From Actinomycetes bacterium (GTDB lineage: Bacteria; Actinomycetota; Acidimicrobiia; Acidimicrobiales; Ilumatobacteraceae), in the NCBI GenBank assembly GCA_025358125.1, contig JANYKS010000059.1:1-52931 (forward strand): a stretch of DNA of 52,931 nucleotides, read 5' to 3'. Under the pieces are notes generated by a model. The model was given only the letters and a program-made list of their open reading frames with translations. It had not been told where the DNA came from and searched no databases. Made by a program: the position numbers and the translations under genes. Every line of letters starts with the position of its first letter. The first letter of the stretch is position 1. Positions 33,974 through 41,932 of the stretch are shown here, piece by piece.

Positions 33974-34384
33974 TTACAGATTCGGGAAGAAGATCCCGAT
34001 TTCACGTTTGGCGGAGTCGAGCGAGTCGCTGCCGTGGACGAGATTTTCGGTGAAGAGAATGCCGAGATCGCCACGAATCGTTCCTGGATCGGCCTTGCAC
34101 GGGTTGGTCGCTCCCATCAGATTGCGAACGACTTCCCATGTGTCCTCAGGACCTTCGATCACCATCGCGACGACGGGACCGCGCAACATGAATGCAACGA
34201 GATCGGCGTAGAACGGCCGGCCCTGATGCTCTTCGTAGTGACGAGCGAGGGTCGCCTGATCGAGCAGCCGCAGTTCCATCGCAGCGACCGTGAGGTTCTT
34301 GGCCTCGAACCGGCCGACGATCTTGCCGATCAGACCGCGTTCGACGGCATCGGGCTTGAGCAGGACAAGGGTGCGGTCAGACAT
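33974..34384 (-). CDS. ndk: nucleoside diphosphate kinase
   Basis: Transfers the terminal phosphate between nucleoside triphosphates and diphosphates through a phosphohistidine. The 136-aa length is normal. The N-terminus TLVLLKPDAVERGLIG and the active site NLVHGSDS with His117 are diagnostic. TAACCT lies 9 nt before the ATG, so it probably has its own leaderless promoter between folC and ndk. Confidence 0.96.
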   Translation of the reverse strand: MSDRTLVLLKPDAVERGLIGKIVGRFEAKNLTVAAMELRLLDQATLARHYEEHQGRPFYADLVAFMLRGPVVAMVIEGPEDTWEVVRNLMGATNPCKADPGTIRGDLGILFTENLVHGSDSLDSAKREIGIFFPNL

Positions 34385-34393
34385 AGTTCCCCC

Positions 34394-34399
34394 AGGTTA
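34394..34399 (-). promoter_or_regulatory. -10 hexamer TAACCT, leaderless start at 34384
   Basis: On the minus strand TAACCT ends 9 nt before ATG 34384. The spacer contains GGGGGA, which could also act as a weak ribosome binding site if transcription starts further upstream. Confidence 0.4.
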
Positions 34400-34503
34400 C
34401 GGGCCGTGTTGGCGTTCCCCCACCGTGGCGAACGCCACGTTCCACCCAACCGAGCGCGCCCGACAGCGCTACGCCGCCGACACGATGCCGAGAGCGCGCC
34501 GCG

Positions 34504-35802
34504 TCAGGCCATGCGCCGGCGGAGCATGAACGGGCGGGCCTCGCCAACAACTTTCAGCGAGCCGGTGACGACGATCGCGTCGTCGACACTCGCTGAGCTC
34601 AGTGCTCGCTCGCAGGCGGTCGTGACCGAATCGAACGCGGTCACGTCGTCGCATCCGATCTGGCGGGCGGACGCTGCGAGGACAGCGCCCGGCAGGCCAC
34701 GTGGTGACGGGGCGGTGCAGCACAACACCACGTCGTATTCGTCGGCGCGCAACGCACTCAGCATCTGCGCCGGATCGCGGTGGTTCAAGATGCCGACGAT
34801 GAGGACCCGCCGACCCTCCGGATGGAAGTCCTCGAAGAACACCTGCGCACAGGTGTCGGCCCCGGCCGGATTATGGGCGCCGTCGACGATGACGAGCGGG
34901 AGGTTGTTGAGCACCTCGAACCGACCCGGCATCACTACCTCGGCGAAGCCCTCCTCTACGAGTTCTTCCGGTACCGGCGAGGCGAAGAACGCTTCGACAG
35001 CGGTCAGCGCAACCGCCGCGTTGTCGCCCTGATGACGACCGTGCAAAGGCACGAAGACATCGGTATAGACAGTGGTCGGAGTGCGGATGTCGAGCACCCG
35101 GCCGCCGACCGCAAGGTTGTTCTCGAGGCAGTCGAAGTCCTCGCCCCGCTCGAGGACGACAGCACCCCCCTCGTTGCGGAAGATCTCGGCCAATTCGGGG
35201 TCGGTCTCACCGAGCACCACCGCGCTCGTCGGCTTGATGATGCCAGCCTTCTCACGGGCGATGTCGACCTTGGACGGCCCCGCGAACTCGGTGTGGTCGA
35301 GCGCGATATTGGTGATCACGGCCACCTGCGCGTCGACCACGTTGGTGGCATCCCAGCGGCCGAGCAGACCGACCTCGATCACGGCGACGTCGACCGCGAG
35401 ATCGGAGAACCAGCGCAACGCTGCCGCCGTGACCGCTTCGAAATGAGTCGGCAGGACGCCTGCGAGGACTTCCAGGTCTGCGACGGTACCGACCTGCTCG
35501 GCGAAATCGTCGTTGCTGATCGGTTCACAGTTGTAGGCCATCCGCTCGTTGACCCGTTCGAGGTGCGGACTCGAATACGTGCCGACGGTCAGCCCGTGGG
35601 CCATCAGCAGACGGGTGATCATCTGCGACGTGGAGCCCTTGCCGTTGGTGCCGGTTACGTGGATCACCGGGTATGTGCCCTGCGGGTCGCCCATCACCGA
35701 CATCAGCCGCTGGATCGTGTCCAGTGACGGCGCCTCGATCACGCCCGTCTTGTCGTACGTGGCACGCGAATCGAGATATGCCAGCGCCTCGCGGTAATTC
35801 AT
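34504..35802 (-). CDS. folC: folylpolyglutamate synthase/dihydrofolate synthase
   Basis: Adds glutamate to dihydropteroate and to folates. The 432-aa product has the Mur-ligase-like ATP site VIHVTGTNGKGSTSQM, the EVGLLGRWDATNVV motif and the C-terminal ligase domain with VIVDGAHNPAG. The start is ATG 35802, 4 bp after the clpX stop; the open frame to 35898 overlaps the clpX 3' end. In Streptomyces valS stands between clpX and folC; it is absent here. Confidence 0.93.
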   Translation of the reverse strand: MNYREALAYLDSRATYDKTGVIEAPSLDTIQRLMSVMGDPQGTYPVIHVTGTNGKGSTSQMITRLLMAHGLTVGTYSSPHLERVNERMAYNCEPISNDDFAEQVGTVADLEVLAGVLPTHFEAVTAAALRWFSDLAVDVAVIEVGLLGRWDATNVVDAQVAVITNIALDHTEFAGPSKVDIAREKAGIIKPTSAVVLGETDPELAEIFRNEGGAVVLERGEDFDCLENNLAVGGRVLDIRTPTTVYTDVFVPLHGRHQGDNAAVALTAVEAFFASPVPEELVEEGFAEVVMPGRFEVLNNLPLVIVDGAHNPAGADTCAQVFFEDFHPEGRRVLIVGILNHRDPAQMLSALRADEYDVVLCCTAPSPRGLPGAVLAASARQIGCDDVTAFDSVTTACERALSSASVDDAIVVTGSLKVVGEARPFMLRRRMA

Positions 35803-35806
35803 CGGT

Positions 35807-37090
<1,284 letters not shown>

Positions 37091-37111
37091 GTTTGCCCCC
37101 TGTTGGTTCGG

Positions 37112-37753
37112 TCAGCGGATCGGACCGGAGCGGTCAACGGCTGAGCGGGACGAGATCACTTCATCGATGATGCCATACTCGACGGCCTGCTGAGCTTCAA
37201 TGACGAAGTCGCGGTCGGTGTCGGCGTGAATCCGCTCCACGGTCTGGCCGGTGTGCTCGGCCAGGATCTGCTCGAGCAGGTCACGCATTCTGAGGATCTC
37301 CTTGGCCGCCAGTACCAGGTCGGTGACCTGTCCGTAGCCGACCTGGCCCCACGGCTGATGGAGCAAGACGCGGGCATGGGGCAGCGCGAGCCGCTTGCCT
37401 TTGGTTCCGGCCGCGAGCAACACTGCCGCGGCGGATGCGGCCTGACCGAGGCAGATCGTTGCGATGTCGTTCTTGATGAACTGCATCGTGTCGTAGATCG
37501 CGAACAGCGCGGTGATGTCGCCACCGGGGCTGTTGATGTAGATGTTGATGTCCTTGTCCGGGTTCTCGCTCTCGAGGTGGATCAGCTGCGCACAGACGAT
37601 GTTGGCCACGGCGTCGTCGATTGCCGTCGGGATGAAGATGATGTTTTCGCGCAGCATCCGCGAGTAGAGATCCGAATGACGTTCGCCGCGGCTCGTCGTT
37701 TCGATCACATTCGGCACGTAGTAGTTGCGCACCGGCTCGAGCAATGGGCTCAT
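37112..37753 (-). CDS. clpP: ClpP protease subunit
   Basis: Serine protease core of ClpXP. The 213-aa product has catalytic Ser107 (GQAASAAAV) and His132 (LLHQPWGQ), spaced 25 residues apart as in E. coli. The start is ATG 37753, overlapping the tig stop as ATGA and preceded by GAGGAG 8 nt upstream inside tig. Only one clpP is seen here, whereas many Actinomycetota carry two adjacent copies; a second copy elsewhere is possible. Confidence 0.95.
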   Translation of the reverse strand: MSPLLEPVRNYYVPNVIETTSRGERHSDLYSRMLRENIIFIPTAIDDAVANIVCAQLIHLESENPDKDINIYINSPGGDITALFAIYDTMQFIKNDIATICLGQAASAAAVLLAAGTKGKRLALPHARVLLHQPWGQVGYGQVTDLVLAAKEILRMRDLLEQILAEHTGQTVERIHADTDRDFVIEAQQAVEYGIIDEVISSRSAVDRSGPIR

Positions 37754-39210
37754 CAGCTTTTCTCCTCGGAATCGTGGTCGTGATGGTGGCCGTCGGAATC
37801 GTGGTCGTGGTCGTGGTCGTGGCCGTCGTGATCGTGGTCGTGATCGTGATCGTGGTCGTGATCGTGGCCGTCGTGATCGTGATCGCCGTGATCGTGATCG
37901 TGGCCGAGGATCAGGTCGTTGTCGATCGGGTTGCCGTCGGGATCGACGATCTCGACATGACGGAGCAGCCAATCGAGGGCCTTGCTCTTGCGCAGCTGAG
38001 CGGTGAGTTCGGTGACGGCGTCGTTGCGCTCGTAGGCCTTGCGGACCTGGGCCGGCTTCTGGCGGACCTGGATCGCGATCCGCTCGTACTCGGCGTCGAC
38101 ATCTTCGTCGTTGACGGTGAGGTCCTCTGCCGTGGCAACGGCGCGTAAGGCGAGATCGACTTTGACCGCCAGATGCGATTGAACCCGCAACTGTTCGATG
38201 AAGCCGTTCGCGTCCTGGCCGGTGGCGGACAGCCATTGGTCGAGCGCGATGCCCTGGGCCTGGAACTGGCGGATCGTGTTCTGGACACGGCTTTGCAGAT
38301 CGCCCTGCACCATTGCTTCGGGCGGCTCGAGGTCGACGAGTTCGGACAGCGCCGAGCTGACCCGTTCGACGATCTGGCTGCGCGCCTGATTGAGGCGGGT
38401 CTCGCTGAGGCGGTCGCCGACGGCGCTGCGCCATCCGGCGACTGTGTCGTACTCGGCGATGTTCTCGTCGACCCACGTGTCGTCGAGTTCGGGCAGGACC
38501 ATCTCCTGGACCTTGGAAATCTTGACCTCGAACTCGGCCTCGGTGTCGTTGCCGTTCGGTTTGGCGGTGAACGACAACTCGCCGCCGGCGCTCGCACCGA
38601 TCAGATGCTCGTCGAATCCTTCCGCGACCCAACCTTTGCCGACCTCGTACAGCCAGTCCTCGGTGTTGAGCCCGACGACGGGCTCGCCATCGCGCAGACC
38701 CTGCAGATCCAGCGTGACCTGATCGCCGAGAGCGATCGGCCGATCAATGTCGGCAAGCGTTCCCTGGCGACGCAATTCGGTGTTGACGGCTTCGTCGATG
38801 TCGGTTTCCGAGGCGACGACCGCCGGCACCTCGACCCGCAGGCCGCCGTAGCCGGGAACAGTGACTTCGGGCCGCACCTCACATGTGGCGTCGAATTCGA
38901 TCGGCCCGCTCTCTCCGCCACCTGTTATCTCGACCTGAGGCGTTGCGATCAGATCGACGTCGTGCTCGCGGACGGCCTGAGCGAGGTAATTCGGAACCCC
39001 ATCGCGTAGCGCTTGCTCGCGAGCGGCGGCGATGCCGATCCGGGCCTCGAGCACCTTGCGCGGCGCCTTTCCTGGCCGGAACCCGGGGAGGCGGACCTCG
39101 TGCGCGATCTTGCGGAAAGCAGAGTCGATATCACGATCGAATTCTGTTTCATCGACGGCGACCGACAGCTTGACCTTGTTTCCATCTAGGGGTTCGAGCG
39201 TACTTTTCAC
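37753..39210 (-). CDS. tig: trigger factor with His/Asp-rich C-terminal tail
   Basis: Ribosome-bound chaperone and peptidyl-prolyl isomerase for nascent chains. The 485-aa product has the ribosome-binding signature GFRPGKAPRKV, a central FKBP-type domain (about 150-240) and the helical chaperone domain. From about residue 435 the last 50 residues are almost only His, Asp and Gly (HDHDHGDHDHDG-type), then SEEKS. E. coli trigger factor (432 aa) lacks this tail; His-rich tails are known in other metal-handling chaperones such as SlyD. The start is GTG 39210, with TACACT 9 nt upstream; the longer frame to 39306 is non-homologous. clpP overlaps the stop. Confidence 0.95.
   Translation of the reverse strand: MKSTLEPLDGNKVKLSVAVDETEFDRDIDSAFRKIAHEVRLPGFRPGKAPRKVLEARIGIAAAREQALRDGVPNYLAQAVREHDVDLIATPQVEITGGGESGPIEFDATCEVRPEVTVPGYGGLRVEVPAVVASETDIDEAVNTELRRQGTLADIDRPIALGDQVTLDLQGLRDGEPVVGLNTEDWLYEVGKGWVAEGFDEHLIGASAGGELSFTAKPNGNDTEAEFEVKISKVQEMVLPELDDTWVDENIAEYDTVAGWRSAVGDRLSETRLNQARSQIVERVSSALSELVDLEPPEAMVQGDLQSRVQNTIRQFQAQGIALDQWLSATGQDANGFIEQLRVQSHLAVKVDLALRAVATAEDLTVNDEDVDAEYERIAIQVRQKPAQVRKAYERNDAVTELTAQLRKSKALDWLLRHVEIVDPDGNPIDNDLILGHDHDHGDHDHDGHDHDHDHDHDHDHDGHDHDHDHDSDGHHHDHDSEEKS
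37765..37905. repeat. GTGATC/GTGGTC tandem array encoding the His-Asp tail
   Basis: Short repeats of 6 bp, GTGATC and GTGGTC with GCCGTC interruptions, fill the 3' end of tig. The array is prone to slippage, so tail length may vary between strains. Confidence 0.8.
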
Positions 39211-39219
39211 AGGCTGTCG

Positions 39220-39225
39220 AGTGTA
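39220..39225 (-). promoter_or_regulatory. -10 hexamer TACACT, leaderless start at 39210
   Basis: On the minus strand TACACT ends 9 nt before GTG 39210, the start of the tig-clpP-clpX-folC unit. The divergent gene at 39275 has a CAGAAT hexamer at 39263-39268, ending 6 nt before its GTG. Confidence 0.5.
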
Positions 39226-39274
39226 TCGGTGCGCAAAGATGCAACCGCTCCCTCCCGTCGGGCAGAATAGGTAC

Positions 39275-39541
39275 GTGACTTTCTGGAAGCCCCACGCCCT
39301 CGCCAAGCCTCATCTCAATCAGCTTGATCTGCGGTTGGGTGATCGCGTCAGGGCCACATCAGAACTCCAGGACGTGCCAAACGGTACCGAGGGCCGCGTC
39401 ATTCTGGCCAACGGTTTCAACTGGCAGCGATACCGCGTTCAGTTCGACAACGGCGCCGAGATCGGCGACCTCGACGGCCGCCAGATCACACCGACCGGCA
39501 AGGCCGAGAAGCGCATCGCCAAGGCCGCCAAACGTCCCTGA
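39275..39541 (+). CDS. small basic protein with SH3-like fold, unknown function
   Basis: An 88-aa protein. Residues about 20-70 (GDRVRATSELQDVPNGTEGRV and RYRVQFDNGAEIG) have the strand pattern of an SH3-like or KOW-type barrel, and the C-terminus is Lys/Ala-rich. I do not recognise a named family. The GTG start at 39275 follows a CAGAAT hexamer by 6 nt and lies 64 bp from the divergent tig start. Upstream extension of the frame to 39032 overlaps tig and is not protein-like. A nucleic-acid or ribosome-linked role is only suggested by fold and charge. Confidence 0.6.
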   Translation: MTFWKPHALAKPHLNQLDLRLGDRVRATSELQDVPNGTEGRVILANGFNWQRYRVQFDNGAEIGDLDGRQITPTGKAEKRIAKAAKRP

Positions 39542-39673
39542 TATGGTCGTCGGCGACGGAGATCGGAAACTCGCCGCAACGACGAGCGGGGGTCGTCTTC
39601 GTAGAAGTCGTCATCCGCCCCGCCGGCGGCGACGAATACTTCAGTGGTTCATCCGTCTCACGAAAGCAGCCAC

Positions 39674-40549
39674 ATGACCACAGGACGCATCTTGCGAATC
39701 GCAGCCGCGATCTCAATCCTGATCATTGGCATCATCCACCTCGATCTGTACTACAACGCCGGGTACCGAGGTGCTGGCGGTCCCGGGATGCCCAACTTCG
39801 GGCGCAGCATCCTGCTCAACGCGATCTCGTCCGGCGTGATCGCGGCAGCGGTCGCGGTCCGCAAAGAGTGGTTCGTTCGCCTGGCCGGGATCGGGCTGGC
39901 CGCCTCCACCATCGCATTGTTCTTCTACACCCACTCCGGGAACACGTTTCTCGGTTTCGTACACACCGGCGCGACCTTCGATCCGTCGCCGCAGGCTCAG
40001 ATCGCGCTCGTCGTCGAACTCGCAACGATCGCCCTCCTGGCCGCCACATTCATCCCGTCCATCCAAGGCCACGACGTTTCGTCGGGCGTGCGACTGCTCG
40101 GCGCGAGCGCGGCCGTGGCCGCGATCGTCCTGATCGGAGTCAACGCCCGCTGGTCCACCGGCGGTTCAACCGCGGCAAGCTCCGTGCCGGGCGCATCCGC
40201 CACGACGGCGCCCGGATCGTCCGCTGCCGCGAGTTCCGTTCCCGGCGCATCCACCGTTCCCGGCGCATCCACCGTTCCAGGCGCCGCGACCGTTCCCGGC
40301 CCCGGCGCCGTCGCGATTCAGGACTTCGCGTTCGGTCCGCCCGCGCTGACAGTGGCCAAGGGAACCACGGTCACGTGGACGAACAACGACGGGTCGGCAC
40401 ACAGCATCCAGGGCAATGACAAGTCGTTCAACAGCAAGGATCTGCCAAAAGGCGGCACATTCCAGAACAAGTTCGACACCCCCGGCACGTTCGCGTATGT
40501 CTGTGGTATCCATCAGTACATGCACGGCACCATCACGGTCACCCCATGA
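39674..40549 (+). CDS. membrane protein with C-terminal cupredoxin domain
   Basis: A 291-aa protein. Residues about 1-160 form four transmembrane helices (ILRIAAAISILIIGIIHLDL onward). A linker of SSVPGAS-type repeats (about 165-215) joins a type I copper domain. Its likely ligands are His243 (SAHS), Cys277, His280 and Met283 in CGIHQYM, the C-x2-H-x2-M spacing seen in amicyanin-like proteins. It would act as an electron carrier or copper-binding protein on the outer face. No oxidase gene is adjacent. The ATG at 39674 is the first codon before the first helix; it has no strong ribosome binding site. Confidence 0.82.
   Translation: MTTGRILRIAAAISILIIGIIHLDLYYNAGYRGAGGPGMPNFGRSILLNAISSGVIAAAVAVRKEWFVRLAGIGLAASTIALFFYTHSGNTFLGFVHTGATFDPSPQAQIALVVELATIALLAATFIPSIQGHDVSSGVRLLGASAAVAAIVLIGVNARWSTGGSTAASSVPGASATTAPGSSAAASSVPGASTVPGASTVPGAATVPGPGAVAIQDFAFGPPALTVAKGTTVTWTNNDGSAHSIQGNDKSFNSKDLPKGGTFQNKFDTPGTFAYVCGIHQYMHGTITVTP
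40245..40280. repeat. 18-bp direct repeat in the cupredoxin linker
   Basis: TTCCCGGCGCATCCACCG occurs twice in a row (about 40239-40274), encoding the VPGAST linker units. The exact borders are approximate. Confidence 0.6.
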
Positions 40550-40687
40550 ACGCACGACACTGACCGTTGCGCCGCCACTGGGGCGACGCATCTCAATTCG
40601 GCGAGCACCACCAAGGCCACAGGCCTTCGGGTCGGCGGCATCGACATCGTTTCGGCCGCGGTGGTGTCCGCCTGCCAGGCTGGGCGG

Positions 40688-41863
40688 ATGAACTTTGCTT
40701 CCCTTCGTCATCGGTTCCCCGGCGTGCGCGACGGATGGTCCCGCTTCGACGGGCCGGCCGGCACGCAGATGGTCGACGTGACGATCCAGGCGATGACCGA
40801 TTGGATGTCGAACGGCCTCAACGGCTGCGGCGGTGGCGCCTTCGAGGCGGCGTATGCCTGCGATGCACTCATCGACCGCACCCGCGCCGCGGTCGGGCAA
40901 CTGTACAACGCCGATCCGGACGGCATCTGCTTCGGACCGAACATGACCTCGATCACGTTCGCGTTGACGCGCGCGATCGCTGGCACCCTGTCTCCCGGCG
41001 ATCGCGTCGTTGGCACCCGGCTCGATCACGACGCCAATGTGACCCCGTGGCGCAAGGCGTGCGAGCAGGCGGGCGCTGACCACGTGCTCGCCCACTTCGA
41101 TCCGGGGACCGGCACGCTGCCGACGCAGAACGTGATCGACCTGATCGACGAACGCACCAGGTGGGTTGCGATCGCCGGCGCCTCGAACCTGCTCGGTACC
41201 ATTCCCGATCACGCTCCGATCATCGAGGCCGCCCACGCCGTCGGCGCTCGGGTGTTCATCGACGCCGTCGCGTTGGCGCCGCACAAGTCGATCGACATTG
41301 CCGAACTCGGCTGTGACGCGCTGGTGACGTCGCCGTACAAGTGGTACGGAGCGCATTCTGGAGTGCTGTGGATGCAACCGGAGCTGCTCGATTCGCTGCC
41401 ACTGTTCAAGGTCCGACCAGCGGCGGATCAGGGTGCGCGGCGGTTCGAGACCGGGATGCCCAACTTCGAGGCGCTCGCCGGCGTAGAGGCCGCGGCGCGC
41501 TTTTTGACCGAGGAGACGATGGACCGAATCGAAGCGGCCGAGCAAGCCGTGTTCGCCCCGTTGCTCAGCGGCCTCCAATCGATCGACGGCGTACGAATTT
41601 GGGGACCTAGCGGACTCCAGGGCCGTACGCCGACGGCCGCATTCACGATCGCCGGCGTGACGCCGGCAGACGCCGCAGCGGCGTTGGCCAACGACAAGAT
41701 CGCGGTGTGGGACGGCCACAGCTACGCGGTCGAGTGTGTCGGTCAACTCGGCCTCGCCGAGTCCGGTGGAGTTATCCGTGCCGGTGTCGTTCGCTACATC
41801 GAAGATGACGACGTGCAGCGGCTGCTCGACACCGTCGACCGTTTGGCTTCCGGCGCTCGATAG
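40688..41863 (+). CDS. class V aminotransferase, cysteine desulfurase-like
   Basis: A 391-aa PLP enzyme of the class V aminotransferase/cysteine desulfurase fold. The PLP lysine is in SPYKWYGAHSG, preceded by the usual FIDAVALAPH strand with the cofactor-binding Asp. Position 1 is ATG 40688; a GTG at 40661 is possible. The equivalent of the catalytic Cys loop is not clear, so the reaction (desulfurase, selenocysteine lyase or isomerase-type) is left open. No iron-sulfur assembly genes are adjacent. The 138-bp gap before it shows no promoter of the leaderless type. Confidence 0.82.
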   Translation: MNFASLRHRFPGVRDGWSRFDGPAGTQMVDVTIQAMTDWMSNGLNGCGGGAFEAAYACDALIDRTRAAVGQLYNADPDGICFGPNMTSITFALTRAIAGTLSPGDRVVGTRLDHDANVTPWRKACEQAGADHVLAHFDPGTGTLPTQNVIDLIDERTRWVAIAGASNLLGTIPDHAPIIEAAHAVGARVFIDAVALAPHKSIDIAELGCDALVTSPYKWYGAHSGVLWMQPELLDSLPLFKVRPAADQGARRFETGMPNFEALAGVEAAARFLTEETMDRIEAAEQAVFAPLLSGLQSIDGVRIWGPSGLQGRTPTAAFTIAGVTPADAAAALANDKIAVWDGHSYAVECVGQLGLAESGGVIRAGVVRYIEDDDVQRLLDTVDRLASGAR

Positions 41864-41898
41864 TCGGGGCCGCCGTGTTCGTTGCCACACCCCTGCCG

Positions 41899-41904
41899 TA
41901 AGTT
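41899..41904 (+). promoter_or_regulatory. -10 hexamer TAAGTT, leaderless leader ORF at 41912
   Basis: TAAGTT ends 7 nt before ATG 41912, the first codon of a six-codon ORF that overlaps the recQ start. Transcription would therefore begin at or next to the leader ORF start. Confidence 0.5.
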
Positions 41905-41911
41905 CGTCACC

Positions 41912-41932
41912 ATGAACGGTTCGACATCATGA
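41912..41932 (+). CDS. six-codon leader ORF coupled to recQ
   Basis: ATG 41912 encodes MNGSTS and stops at TGA 41930-41932. The stop overlaps the recQ ATG (41929) as ATGA. Because TAAGTT lies 7 nt before the leader ATG, ribosomes may load on this mini-ORF as a leaderless message and re-initiate on recQ. The peptide itself probably has no function. Confidence 0.45.
   Translation: MNGSTS

Noticed and set aside
37754..38632. Long upstream extension of the clpP frame
   Set aside because: It is an Arg-rich shadow of trigger factor. ATG 37753 with GAGGAG upstream gives a normal ClpP.
39211..39306. Longer N-terminus for trigger factor
   Set aside because: The extra residues are not trigger-factor-like and overlap the TACACT promoter hexamer.
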